A stretch of 64,000 bases of DNA from Maribellus comscasis (GTDB taxonomy: Bacteria; Bacteroidota; Bacteroidia; Bacteroidales; Prolixibacteraceae): contig NZ_CP046401.1 of NCBI RefSeq assembly GCF_009762775.1, forward strand, positions 5,344,001-5,408,000. The letters are read 5' to 3'. Below the pieces are notes generated by a model. It was not told the origin of the DNA. It searched no databases and worked only from the letters and a program-made list of their open reading frames with translations. Numbering within the stretch: the first letter of the stretch is position 1; every line of letters begins with the position of its first letter. A program made the position numbers and the translations under genes. Positions 26,393-35,278 of the stretch are shown here, piece by piece.

Positions 26393-27262
26393 TCATAAGT
26401 TTCCAACAAAGTCTTTTAGCCAGACTTTAATTGATTCTCCAATTTCCGGATCTTCCAGCGCAAACTCAATATTGGTCTTTAAAAAACCCATTTTGTTTCC
26501 AATGTCATACCTTTTTCCGTTAAACTTCAAGCCGTACATCGCTTGCGTTTTTGCCATTTTACGCATGGCGTCGGTTAACTGAATTTCATTGTTTTTTCCG
26601 GGAGGTGTTTTTTCAAGCAGATCAAAAATTTCCGGCGTGAAAATATAACGACTGGCAACTGCCAGATTGGAAGGTGCGTCTTCCGGTGAAGGTTTCTCAA
26701 TCCAGTCTTTGGCTTTAAATACATTTTCTGTAACTGCTTCCCCATCAATAATTCCGTAACGATTGACCAGTTCGGGTTTTACTTCTTCCAGCGCAACGAC
26801 CGAACTTTGGTATTTTTCATAAACATCGATAAGCTGTTTGGTTACCGGACCGTCTTCGCTTTTAACCAGTGTGTCGCCCAGCAAAATCACAAAAGGCTCG
26901 TTATTTACATGGTAGCGCGCATGAAGAATTGCGTCACCCAGTCCGTTCATTTCTTTCTGCCAAACAAAATGGATGTTTGCAAGGTTGGAAATCGAGCGAA
27001 TTTTATCGAGTGTTTTTAAATCTTGTTTTTTTAACAGCGATTCTTCCAGTATAGGGCTTCTGTCAAAATGTTCTTCAATAGCTCTTTTGCCTTTCCCAAT
27101 AATCATCAGAATATCGGTAATTCCACTTTCAACGGCTTCTTCAACAACATGTTGTATTACGGGAGTATCTATAATTGGAATCATTTCCTTGGGCTGAGAT
27201 TTTGTCGCCGGCAGGAAGCGGGTTCCGTACCCCGCCGCAGGAATAACTGCTTTTTTGATCAT
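26393..27262 (-). CDS. galU: UTP-glucose-1-phosphate uridylyltransferase
   Basis: 289 residues, the usual GalU length. It makes UDP-glucose from UTP and glucose-1-phosphate in the cytosol. The nucleotide-binding signature AAGYGTRFLPATKSQPKEM (residues about 9-27) and the family motifs GLGDAILHA, LGDTL, EKP and KRYDIGNKMGFLK are all present. It is the last gene of a minus-strand unit, 2 bp after a GHMP kinase gene, and is followed by a strong terminator. With the kinase it could form a salvage route from a free sugar through sugar-1-phosphate to UDP-sugar. It may also supply UDP-glucose to the GalT reaction of the neighbouring galactose locus. Confidence 0.93.
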   Translation of the reverse strand: MIKKAVIPAAGYGTRFLPATKSQPKEMIPIIDTPVIQHVVEEAVESGITDILMIIGKGKRAIEEHFDRSPILEESLLKKQDLKTLDKIRSISNLANIHFVWQKEMNGLGDAILHARYHVNNEPFVILLGDTLVKSEDGPVTKQLIDVYEKYQSSVVALEEVKPELVNRYGIIDGEAVTENVFKAKDWIEKPSPEDAPSNLAVASRYIFTPEIFDLLEKTPPGKNNEIQLTDAMRKMAKTQAMYGLKFNGKRYDIGNKMGFLKTNIEFALEDPEIGESIKVWLKDFVGNL

Positions 27263-27264
27263 AT

Positions 27265-28269
27265 TTAATTGTTGTTTATAATGTTGGGTTTTATAACTTC
27301 AATTTCGTTATTGTTCATTATGTCGTGCAACTTATTGTACATTATTTCGTCGGCGTAGGTTCCTATTATTGCACCTCCCGAACCGGTAAATTTTGCACTT
27401 GCTCCTACCGAACGGGCCAACTCTACCATTTCAATATTTCCCTGTGAAACAGGAATCAGATTTCTTCGCAAATCAAAATTTTCATTGATTAGCTCGTGCA
27501 TTTTTTGCTTATCCCTCTTTTCAAGAGCGGCTTTAAACTCTTCGGTTATTTGCGCCCATCTCTTCATTGCCTGCAGTACTTTTGCTTCCTTTATATCAAA
27601 CCGCGCTTTCAGATTATTGTGTACTGTTTCTGTCCCTTCCGACAGGTTTTTTCGGAAGGCGATATAAAAATTTGGGAAATGGACATTGTGCAAAACTTCA
27701 TATTTGCCATACCCTTCTTTTTCCATAATTTTTTTATCGAAATTCATAAATACCGGTTTTTCGTATGCCTGAGCCACTCTGTCCTGGAGACCTGCTGAGA
27801 TACCCAATTCGTTGGTTTCAACTGAAAGTACCAAATTCGCAAAAATTGCAGGTTCAATGTAAACTTCATAAAACAAACAAAGGGCTTTTAAGCACGCTGT
27901 AAGAATAGCACTTGAGCCAGCCAGTCCTAGCCTTAAAGGAATATTAGAATTGTAGGTAATCGTAAAATTCTTCGAAGCAAGTTTTATGTTGTTCCTTTTA
28001 CAATATTCGTAAAACACTTTTACGATTCCTTTTATCAAACGCATTCCTCCGTAATATCCTGCAAAATTGATATTATCTACCAACTCATCCAGATTATTAT
28101 AGGTTGTTTTGTCAGCACGCTGAGGTTTTATTTCAAGCTGAGGTGTCTGGTAAAGCTGAACTTTTGCGACAAAGTTTGAAAAAACGAACGCAATGGTTTT
28201 TCCAAAATAGCCATCCGATGGGTTGCCAATAACTGCCGCCCGGGGATATGAATATGTCTCAATAATCAT
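27265..28269 (-). CDS. GHMP-family sugar kinase, glucuronokinase-like
   Basis: 334 residues. The N-terminal AAVIGNPSDGYFGKTIAF resembles the start of plant glucuronokinase-type GHMP kinases. The ATP-binding glycine/serine loop LGLAGSSAI lies near residue 120, and the third GHMP motif, AKFTGSGGAIIG, near residue 300. The likely reaction is phosphorylation of a sugar (glucuronate or a related hexose) at C1. The galU gene begins 2 bp downstream, which supports conversion of the product to a UDP-sugar. An acyl-CoA synthetase gene lies 23 bp upstream. The exact substrate is inferred; a related mevalonate- or heptose-type kinase cannot be excluded. Confidence 0.75.
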   Translation of the reverse strand: MIIETYSYPRAAVIGNPSDGYFGKTIAFVFSNFVAKVQLYQTPQLEIKPQRADKTTYNNLDELVDNINFAGYYGGMRLIKGIVKVFYEYCKRNNIKLASKNFTITYNSNIPLRLGLAGSSAILTACLKALCLFYEVYIEPAIFANLVLSVETNELGISAGLQDRVAQAYEKPVFMNFDKKIMEKEGYGKYEVLHNVHFPNFYIAFRKNLSEGTETVHNNLKARFDIKEAKVLQAMKRWAQITEEFKAALEKRDKQKMHELINENFDLRRNLIPVSQGNIEMVELARSVGASAKFTGSGGAIIGTYADEIMYNKLHDIMNNNEIEVIKPNIINNN

Positions 28270-28292
28270 AATCGAATTTTAAAGCCGCAAAT

Positions 28293-30197
28293 TTACGAAT
28301 TCCATTTTTTTATGGCTTCTAAATTCAATGTATTTTCAATATTTTTTGCTTCAGAAGTATAAAGAAAATCTAACTGAGTTTTGAAATATTCAGTTATCTT
28401 TCCACGTACAACTTTCATTGAGGCATTAACCAGTGCGTTTTCCTGCGTAAATGCTTCCGGCAAAACAACTATGTTTGCAGGTAGCCATCTTTCAGGGAAT
28501 TCACCTTCGTATATTCCGCCTTTTTTATATTGTTGCACATCGTTAAGGATAATTTTTAAAGATTCTCTGTTTCCTTCTTCCGAACCCGGTGTAATGTTTC
28601 TTTTTTTTAGTTCCCTGTTTATTGCTTCAACATCAGGAACAAGCATTCCAACGGTAAACGGATTTTGATTATTGTAGAGCATAGCCTGCTGAATAAAAGG
28701 CGATTTGTCAACCAGTGCCTCTTCAATTCCTTCGGGACTGTATTTTTCTCCATCATTTCCAATGAGCAAACTTTTAAAACGTCCAAGCACAACCAGGAAA
28801 TCATCTTTATCCATATACCCCATATCCCCGGTATGTAACCATCCGTCTTTTAAGGTATTGGCTGTTGCCTGTTGATTATTCCAGTATCCCAGCATCACAT
28901 TATCACCTTTTACAACAATTTCTCCTTTCTGACCTTTGGGTAATTCATTTCCATCTTCGTCCAGAATTTTCAAATCCAGATCTTTTATCAGTTTTCCCGA
29001 GGTGCCAAATTTTACCACTTCAGGTGTGTTTGATGAAATTACAGGAGATGCTTCAGTTAATCCGTATCCCTGACAAATTGGAATCCCTACAGCGTAAAAG
29101 AAACGTTGCAACTCGGTGTCGAGAAGTGCGCCTCCTCCTATGAAAAACTGAAGATTTCCCCCAAATCCATCACGTATTTTTTTGAAAAGAATAGAATCAA
29201 AAAGAGATAGGAGAGGTTTTAGAAATATGCGAAATCCTTTGCCTCGGTTATGTCCTTCGCCATTGTATTTGTATGCAATATTTAATGCAAATTGAAACAA
29301 TTTATATGTGCTTTCTCCTTTTTTTCGTATTCCGGCTTCAATATTTTTTCGAAAAGTTTTCGAAAATGCGGGAACACTCATCATAAGTGTTGGCTTAATT
29401 TCCTGAATATTTTTTGGAATATTTTTCAGTGTTTCAAGCGGTGTATTTCCAATTTCAACCGATGCAATACTTGCTCCTTTGTACATAAAAACGTACAAAC
29501 AGGTTGTGTGGGCAAAGGCATGATCCCAGGGAAGAATGGCCAGCGTTTTCCATTCCGGTTGTAAATCGAGTAATGAATTTGATTGGACTACGTTTGCGGC
29601 ATAATTGAGTTGTGTCAGCATAATTCCTTTTGGATCGGCCGTCGTTCCTGATGTGTAAGAGATATTGGCCACATCGCCAGGCTGAATATTTTTCCAAATG
29701 GAATCAAATTTTTCAGCATTGTTTTTTAAGTATTCCTCACCAAGTTTGAAAAGCTCTTTGTAGTCGAGGTCTTTTTCTCCGGGATTCTCTTTCCCGTCCA
29801 GGTATATTACTTTTTTTAATTCAGGAAGTTCATCTCTGATTGCCTCAACTTTATTTGCATGTTGTTTGGAGACAAAAATATACTTACTCCCACTATGGTA
29901 AAGACGAAAAGAAAGTTCATTTTTTTCAAGTCTGATGGATAAAGGGACGTTGATGCCGCCGGCATATAACATGGCAAGTTCACTTATTATCCAATCATTT
30001 CTACCATCGGAAATCAACCCGGCTCTGTCACCCTTTTCAAATCCAATGGATACGAGTCCGGCTGCGAGTTTTATAACTTTTTTACGGGTTTCTGTATACG
30101 TTGTCCCCCGGTATTTTCCGTCTTTTTTTTCCCATAAATACACGTTTTCGGGAAATTTATTTACCGCTGTTTCAAAGAGCTCAATAATCGTTTTCAT
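28293..30197 (-). CDS. Long-chain acyl-CoA synthetase (AMP-forming)
   Basis: 634 residues from MKTIIELFE; an upstream TTG would add three residues. It is a member of the ANL adenylating superfamily, activating a fatty acid to acyl-AMP and then acyl-CoA. The P-loop-like motif YTSGTTADPKG (about residue 187), the GYGLTEASP motif (about 376), WLHTGDMG (about 437) and a late catalytic Lys region (NASMKVVRGKI) are all present. The length fits the long-chain FadD/FACL group. It is the first gene of the unit ending in galU; the biochemical link to sugar activation is unclear, but envelope lipid or glycan synthesis would unite them. Confidence 0.88.
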   Translation of the reverse strand: MKTIIELFETAVNKFPENVYLWEKKDGKYRGTTYTETRKKVIKLAAGLVSIGFEKGDRAGLISDGRNDWIISELAMLYAGGINVPLSIRLEKNELSFRLYHSGSKYIFVSKQHANKVEAIRDELPELKKVIYLDGKENPGEKDLDYKELFKLGEEYLKNNAEKFDSIWKNIQPGDVANISYTSGTTADPKGIMLTQLNYAANVVQSNSLLDLQPEWKTLAILPWDHAFAHTTCLYVFMYKGASIASVEIGNTPLETLKNIPKNIQEIKPTLMMSVPAFSKTFRKNIEAGIRKKGESTYKLFQFALNIAYKYNGEGHNRGKGFRIFLKPLLSLFDSILFKKIRDGFGGNLQFFIGGGALLDTELQRFFYAVGIPICQGYGLTEASPVISSNTPEVVKFGTSGKLIKDLDLKILDEDGNELPKGQKGEIVVKGDNVMLGYWNNQQATANTLKDGWLHTGDMGYMDKDDFLVVLGRFKSLLIGNDGEKYSPEGIEEALVDKSPFIQQAMLYNNQNPFTVGMLVPDVEAINRELKKRNITPGSEEGNRESLKIILNDVQQYKKGGIYEGEFPERWLPANIVVLPEAFTQENALVNASMKVVRGKITEYFKTQLDFLYTSEAKNIENTLNLEAIKKWNS

Positions 30198-30274
30198 AAT
30201 AAACAATTGGTTCGATTTATTACGTTTAGCGATTCAAATGTAAGAAAAAAAGACAAAAAGGGAACTATATAATG

Positions 30275-30300
30275 AAAACGCCCGGTTAACCGGGCGTTTT
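30275..30300 (-). terminator. Terminator after galM
   Basis: A perfect palindrome, AAAACGCCCGGTTAACCGGGCGTTTT in outline (13-bp arms), lies 6 bp beyond the galM stop. It separates galM from the acyl-CoA synthetase operon on the same strand. Confidence 0.9.
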
Positions 30301-30306
30301 GAAATG

Positions 30307-31350
30307 TTATATTTTGAATTTATAGACGGTTTTTTCCTTGTATTTTTCTCCGGGTTTTAACAATACGTTTGGAAAATTATCGTGATGAACCGAATCCGGA
30401 TAGTGTTGTGTTTCAAGAGCAACTCCCGAATAGCTTCCAAATTTTTTCACTCCGTCAATGTTTAGTTCCGGATTCCAGTAGCCGGTGTAAACCTGCATTC
30501 CGGGTTGAGTTGTGTAAACCTCAACTTTTCTTCCTGATTTTTCTTCTTTTAAACAAGCAATATATTTGAATTCTCCTTTTTCATTGTCAAAAACATAATT
30601 GTCATCGTAACCGGTTGGTAGTCCCTCCATGTCACGAATAAATGTTTTTGATGAAGTGAAATCAAACGGAGTATTTTTGACCGGAACGATTTTGCCTGTC
30701 GGTATTTGTTCTACCATCTCAGTCATTTTTGTTGCCGTTAATTCCAGTTCATGGTTCAGAATATTTTCTTTTCCACCGGTTAAATTAAAGTAGGTGTGAT
30801 TGGTTAAATTCACCACTGTCGTTTTATCGGTTTCAGCCGAGTATTCAATACCCAGTTCATTATTATTGTTTAATGTATAAGTGCAGGTTACTTTTAAATT
30901 TCCGGGGTAATTTTCTTCCAGATCAGGACTGAAGTAAGAAAGTTTTACGCCAACATATTCATCGTTTTCAATTGTTTTTGCATCCCAAAGCTTTTTATCA
31001 AAACCAATCAATCCGCCATGTAAATGATTTGGCCCGTTGTTTATTGCCATTTCATATGTTTTTCCTTCAATTTCGAGATGCCCTTTTGCAATCCGGTTTC
31101 CACAACGACCGATAATGGCACCAAAATAGGGGTAACTTCCCAGGTAGGCTTCACTGATGTAATCTTCCAGCTTTTCAAATCCACAAACAATATTTTCTTT
31201 ACTGCCCGTTTTGTCAGGGGTGAAAATGCTTGTTATTATTGCACCGTAGTTGGTAATTTTAACAGTTACATCATTGTTGTTTGTTAGCGTAAACAAAGTA
31301 GCTTCTTTGCCGTCGGTTAATTTGCCGAATATTTCAGATTGTATTTTCAT
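30307..31350 (-). CDS. galM: Aldose 1-epimerase (mutarotase)
   Basis: 347 residues from MKIQSEIFGKL; the frame opens 10 codons earlier but lacks a good start. It interconverts alpha and beta anomers of galactose, the entry step of the Leloir pathway. Family landmarks are NYGAIITSI, GRCGNRIA, NGPNHLHGG with the catalytic His, NLTNHTYFNLTG with the second His, and the general-base Glu in SGVALETQHYPDS. There is no signal peptide, so it is cytosolic. It is divergent from the GntR gene; a near-perfect copy of the galT operator lies between 31394 and 31412, about 45 bp upstream of its start, so it probably belongs to the same regulon. Confidence 0.93.
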   Translation of the reverse strand: MKIQSEIFGKLTDGKEATLFTLTNNNDVTVKITNYGAIITSIFTPDKTGSKENIVCGFEKLEDYISEAYLGSYPYFGAIIGRCGNRIAKGHLEIEGKTYEMAINNGPNHLHGGLIGFDKKLWDAKTIENDEYVGVKLSYFSPDLEENYPGNLKVTCTYTLNNNNELGIEYSAETDKTTVVNLTNHTYFNLTGGKENILNHELELTATKMTEMVEQIPTGKIVPVKNTPFDFTSSKTFIRDMEGLPTGYDDNYVFDNEKGEFKYIACLKEEKSGRKVEVYTTQPGMQVYTGYWNPELNIDGVKKFGSYSGVALETQHYPDSVHHDNFPNVLLKPGEKYKEKTVYKFKI

Positions 31351-31393
31351 TGTGTTTAAATTTTTACTACAAAAATGCAAAAATGATCGATCT

Positions 31394-31412
31394 TACTGGT
31401 GGGTACTGGTGG
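31394..31412 (-). promoter_or_regulatory. Putative GntR operator before galM
   Basis: On the minus strand it contains ACCAGTACCCACCAGT, a direct repeat of ACCAGT 10 bp apart. It differs in one of 16 bases from the site at the galT promoter (ACCAGTACCTACCAGT). It lies between the divergent galM and GntR genes. Confidence 0.7.
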
Positions 31413-31426
31413 TGTTGTATAGCATG

Positions 31427-31456
31427 TTGATTTAAAATTGGTTTCTCTTATTTTTG
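31427..31456 (+). promoter_or_regulatory. Promoter of the GntR regulator gene
   Basis: TTG at 31427-31429 and TATTTTTG at 31449-31456 fit the Bacteroidota -33/-7 pattern with a 19-bp spacer. The GTG start follows 20 bp later. The operator at 31394-31412 lies just upstream, compatible with autoregulation. Confidence 0.55.
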
Positions 31457-31476
31457 TAATAGCTAAAATCTGAACT

Positions 31477-32478
31477 GTGAAAAAAGTAGTGACTATAGAT
31501 TCAGAATCCTCAAAACCAAAATACAGACAAATAATTGACTCGGTTGTAAACGCTATCGAAAGGAAATGTTTGGTAAAAGGAGACAAGATTCCTTCGATAA
31601 ATCAGATTTGTGGGGAATTTGGTCTAAGCCGGGATACGGTAATGATGGCGTTTAACGAACTAAAAGCCAAAGGAATTTTGTTAAGCCAGCCTGGAAAGGG
31701 CTATTATATCGCTTCGACTGATGTGCAGCATGATGAAAAGATTTTTGTGCTTTTTGATGAATTAAATGCTTTTAAAGAAGATTTGTATAATTCACTCATA
31801 AATACGCTGAAAAACCGTGCTAGTGTTGAAGTTTATTTTCATCATTTTAATTATAAGGTTTTTAAAAATTTACTTTTAGAAAGTATTGGTAATTATACTT
31901 CGTACATAATAATGCCGGCAACTTTTGATAATACAAACCATTTAATTTCAAAGCTGCCCAAAGACAAAGTTTTTATTCTGGATCGCTTAAAAAACGATTT
32001 GAAAAATTACCCGGTGGTCTACCAGCACTTTGAGCAGGATTTTTATGACGCACTTGTTGAAGGTCAAACGTTGCTAAAAAAATACCGAAAACTGGTTTTT
32101 GTTAATCCGGGCGGAAAAGAACCAGGTCAGCGGAGCACAGGGTTTAAAAAGTTTTGTGAGGAGTTTGATTTCAGTTACGAAATAATAAAGACACTCGACG
32201 GAATTCGCCCGGGGTTGTATGAAGCCTACTTTCTAATTTCAGATCGCGATTTGGTTGAGTTGGTGAAGATTGCAAAAAATTACAAGTATAAATTGGGAAA
32301 GAAGTTTGGAGTTGTTTCATTTAACGATACAATGTTAAAAGAAGTGGTTTCAGGAGGAATAACAACGATTTCTACTGATTTTGTTGAAATGGGAAAGAAC
32401 CTGGCGCAAATGGTTCTCGATCGGAAAAGTGGTAAGGTCAGAAATCCATCTAAACTGATTGTGAGAAATAGTTTATGA
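31477..32478 (+). CDS. GntR-family regulator with periplasmic-binding-like domain, probable galactose regulator
   Basis: 333 residues with a GTG start. Residues about 10-80 are a GntR winged helix (YRQIIDSVVNAI, GDKIPSINQICGEFGLSRDT, LLSQPGKGYYI). Residues about 90-330 form a LacI/AraR-type ligand-binding domain with two lobes. This architecture is shared with the arabinose regulator AraR. The gene is flanked by two matching direct-repeat sites, one before galM and one directly downstream of the galT -7 box, which makes it the likely repressor of galM and galTK, with galactose or a derivative as effector. The effector and the DNA contacts are inferred from context. Confidence 0.85.
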   Translation: MKKVVTIDSESSKPKYRQIIDSVVNAIERKCLVKGDKIPSINQICGEFGLSRDTVMMAFNELKAKGILLSQPGKGYYIASTDVQHDEKIFVLFDELNAFKEDLYNSLINTLKNRASVEVYFHHFNYKVFKNLLLESIGNYTSYIIMPATFDNTNHLISKLPKDKVFILDRLKNDLKNYPVVYQHFEQDFYDALVEGQTLLKKYRKLVFVNPGGKEPGQRSTGFKKFCEEFDFSYEIIKTLDGIRPGLYEAYFLISDRDLVELVKIAKNYKYKLGKKFGVVSFNDTMLKEVVSGGITTISTDFVEMGKNLAQMVLDRKSGKVRNPSKLIVRNSL

Positions 32479-32533
32479 TATAATTTCTGTTGCTAAACAT
32501 TATATGAATTTACAAAGTGAAAAAATTAAAATA

Positions 32534-32562
32534 TATATTTGTGCCTACCAGTACCTACCAGT
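32534..32562 (+). promoter_or_regulatory. galT promoter and GntR operator
   Basis: TATATTTG at 32534-32541 matches the TAnnTTTG -7 box. The direct repeat ACCAGTACCTACCAGT follows at 32547-32562, where the transcription start should lie, so a bound regulator would block initiation. The same sequence occurs, inverted, before galM. Confidence 0.72.
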
Positions 32563-32625
32563 TGGCATGGAATGGGTTGGTTAAAAGATAGTTTAGTCAG
32601 AATTAAGAAAAAATAACCGCTTACT

Positions 32626-33666
32626 ATGAATTTTAATATTGAAGAACATCCCCATAAAAGATATAATCCGTTAAACGGCGACTGGATTTTGGTTTCTCCG
32701 CATCGTGCAAAACGCCCGTGGCAGGGTCAGGTTGAAAAACAGGCCAGCCAGGAGAGACCAAAGTATGATCCCGGATGCTATTTGTGTCCCGGAAATGAAA
32801 GGGCAGGAGGCCATAAAAATCCGGATTATAAAGGAACTTTTGTTTTTACCAACGATTTTAGCGCACTTCTGACTGATACTCCTCCCGGTGAGATTAATGA
32901 TGGTGAACTTTTTCAGGCAAAAAGCGAAAGCGGTATTTGTAAAGTGATTTGTTTTAGCGAAGATCACAGTCTTACTATCCCTGAAATGGAGGTGGAGAAT
33001 ATTCGTAATGTTGTGGATTTATGGTGCTTGCAGTTTGAGGAACTGGGAAGTAATCCTCAAATCAACTATGTGCAGATTTTTGAAAACAAAGGTGCAATAA
33101 TGGGCTGTTCCAATCCGCATCCCCATGGGCAAATATGGTCATCAGAGGGTATTCCGGTAGAACCGGAAAAGGAGAGTAGAGCTCAGAAAACCTATTTTGA
33201 AAAACATGGCAGAACGCTTCTGAACGATTATTTGCAAACCGAACTTGTAAAAGAGACCCGTGTGTTGGAGCAGAATGATTCATTTGTGGCTTTGGTACCT
33301 TTTTGGGCGGTTTGGCCATTTGAAACGATGATTGTAAGTAAACGCCCGGTGCAGAATATTCTTCAGTTAAAAGATAAAGAACGTACCGATCTGGCTGATA
33401 TATATAAAAAATTAACCATTATGTACGATAATCTTTTTGAGACTTCTTTTGCCTATTCAGCCGGACTACATCAGGCACCAACTGATGGGAAAGATTATCC
33501 GGAGTGGCATTTGCATATGCATTTTTATCCGCCGTTGTTGCGATCAGCTACAGTTAAAAAATTTATGGTTGGTTATGAAATGCTGGCTACTCCACAGCGT
33601 GATATTACACCCGAACAGGCAGCCCAGCGTTTGCGGGATTTACCAAAGATTCATTATAAGAAATGA
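32626..33666 (+). CDS. galT: Galactose-1-phosphate uridylyltransferase
   Basis: 346 residues. It exchanges UMP between UDP-glucose and galactose-1-phosphate in the Leloir pathway. The zinc-site motif CYLCPGN (about residue 49), the HPHGQIW active-site triad (His-Pro-His near residue 166) and the late metal-binding WHLHMHFYP are all present, so the enzyme should be active. Its promoter carries the putative GntR operator. galK starts 40 bp downstream and the two are probably one transcript, ended by a hairpin at 35132. The DNA before the ATG lacks a Shine-Dalgarno sequence, as is normal in Bacteroidota. Confidence 0.96.
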   Translation: MNFNIEEHPHKRYNPLNGDWILVSPHRAKRPWQGQVEKQASQERPKYDPGCYLCPGNERAGGHKNPDYKGTFVFTNDFSALLTDTPPGEINDGELFQAKSESGICKVICFSEDHSLTIPEMEVENIRNVVDLWCLQFEELGSNPQINYVQIFENKGAIMGCSNPHPHGQIWSSEGIPVEPEKESRAQKTYFEKHGRTLLNDYLQTELVKETRVLEQNDSFVALVPFWAVWPFETMIVSKRPVQNILQLKDKERTDLADIYKKLTIMYDNLFETSFAYSAGLHQAPTDGKDYPEWHLHMHFYPPLLRSATVKKFMVGYEMLATPQRDITPEQAAQRLRDLPKIHYKK

Positions 33667-33706
33667 AATAAATCAAACAATAATTATTTAATCGATAAAT
33701 AAAGTT

Positions 33707-34996
33707 ATGACTAAAATTAACAGCTTAATTGAAAAAATTAATGGCGGAGATAATCCGTTGTTTCAGGAATTATATGGAACCGAAACTGCAGTTTTAAAAG
33801 AACAGGCCGACAGATATGCGGGGTTGATGAGTGAATTTGAACAAACATTTGGGTCTGATGATGTAACACTTTTTAGTTCGCCCGGACGTACCGAGATTGG
33901 TGGAAACCACACAGACCACAATTTTGGTCGTGTTTTGGCTGGTGCGGTAAACCTTGACAATATCGCTGTTGCTGCAGCAAACGGAACGGATGTTGTTAAA
34001 ATAAAGTCGGCAGGTTATCCTGAATTTCAGGTCGATTTGTCGGATTTAAGTATTGATGAATCCAATTTTTATACTTCAAATTCTCTGGTGAAAGGTATCT
34101 GCGCCAAAATGAAGGAAAACGGTTATGAGATTGGCGGTTTTAATGCTTGTATCGAAGGCCGTGTACCTAAAGGTTCGGGGTTAAGTTCATCTGCTTCTTT
34201 CGAGGTGTTGGTTGGAGCAATTATCAATGCGCTTTTTAACGACGGAAAAATGTCAGCAGTTGAAAATGCAATCATCGGTCAATGGTCAGAAAATAATTAT
34301 TTTGGGAAACCTTGTGGTTTAATGGATCAGACAGCATGTTCAGTAGGAGGCTTAATTACCATTGATTTTAAAGATCCTGCCAATCCGGTAGTAAAAGAGG
34401 TTGATTTTGATTTTGTTGCAACCGGATTTTCACTTGTAATTACTGACGTTGGTGGCGGCCACGATGATCCTGCTTCTCAGGCTGAATACGCATCATTGCC
34501 TACTGAAATGAAATCGGTTGCTGCGGAACTGGGGGCGAACGTTTTACGTGAAGTAACATTGGAGCAAATTGTTGACAAAATTCCTGAAATTCGTAAAAAA
34601 ACAGGCGACAGAGCCATCTTACGCGCCTATCATTTTCAGGGAGATAACCAGCGTGTTGTGGATCAGGTGAGCGCTTTGGAAAACAACGATTTTGAATCAT
34701 TCCTGAAAATGGTTGTTGAATCAGGTTATAGTTCTTATATGTACAATCAGAATATTTTTGACGTTGTTCATAAAGATGAACAGGTGGTTTCACTGGCACT
34801 GGCTTTAAGCGAGATGGTGCTGAAAGGAAGCGGTGCATGGCGTGTGCATGGTGGTGGATTTGGTGGAACAATCCAGGCTTTTGTTCCGCAAGACAAATTG
34901 AATGAATACGTAAGCACTCTGGAACATGTGTATGGAAAAGGAGCTTGTCATAAATTGTTTATCAGGTCAAAAGGTTCGGTGAAGCTTGATTTCTAG
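33707..34996 (+). CDS. galK: Galactokinase
   Basis: 429 residues. It phosphorylates alpha-D-galactose at C1 with ATP. The galactokinase signature GRTEIGGNHTDHNFG (about residues 53-67), the GHMP ATP loop PKGSGLSSSASFE (about 157-169) and the C-terminal GSGAWRVHGGGFGGTIQAF are present. The N-terminal 50 residues are longer than in Escherichia coli GalK, as in many Bacteroidota. It follows galT in the same transcript and is closed by a terminator at 35132-35170. With galM and the SSS symporter it completes uptake and entry; galE is not in this window. Confidence 0.95.
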   Translation: MTKINSLIEKINGGDNPLFQELYGTETAVLKEQADRYAGLMSEFEQTFGSDDVTLFSSPGRTEIGGNHTDHNFGRVLAGAVNLDNIAVAAANGTDVVKIKSAGYPEFQVDLSDLSIDESNFYTSNSLVKGICAKMKENGYEIGGFNACIEGRVPKGSGLSSSASFEVLVGAIINALFNDGKMSAVENAIIGQWSENNYFGKPCGLMDQTACSVGGLITIDFKDPANPVVKEVDFDFVATGFSLVITDVGGGHDDPASQAEYASLPTEMKSVAAELGANVLREVTLEQIVDKIPEIRKKTGDRAILRAYHFQGDNQRVVDQVSALENNDFESFLKMVVESGYSSYMYNQNIFDVVHKDEQVVSLALALSEMVLKGSGAWRVHGGGFGGTIQAFVPQDKLNEYVSTLEHVYGKGACHKLFIRSKGSVKLDF

Positions 34997-35131
34997 GTGT
35001 TATTGCAACTTCGTTAATTGAAGCAGCTATTTTTGCCCGTAACGAGAGCTGCTTATTTACTCTGAGTATCTGATATTCTTTGAAAGAAAGGTTCAAAGAT
35101 CAGAACATTATAAATTTGGTTAAACTATTTT

Positions 35132-35170
35132 AAGAGTCTGTCAGAATTTTTGGCAGGCTCTTTTGTTTTA
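35132..35170 (+). terminator. Terminator after galK
   Basis: An 11-bp stem with three G-U pairs (AAGAGTCTGTC with GGCAGGCTCTT) is followed by TTTGTTTT. It separates galTK from the Nudix regulator/symporter unit. Confidence 0.8.
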
Positions 35171-35232
35171 CCTCAAGCCGGTGGCTTTCTGTTATAAAAC
35201 ATGTTTTTAAATAAAAGTGAGTATTGATAAAG

Positions 35233-35251
35233 AAAAGTAAAAATTACTTTT
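35233..35251. promoter_or_regulatory. Palindrome upstream of the Nudix-type regulator
   Basis: AAAAGTAA, three A residues, then TTACTTTT form a perfect 8-bp inverted repeat 27 bp before the regulator's ATG. Its position suits an autoregulatory operator. Confidence 0.4.
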
Positions 35252-35278
35252 ATAGCTTTATGGCGATTAAATCTAATT

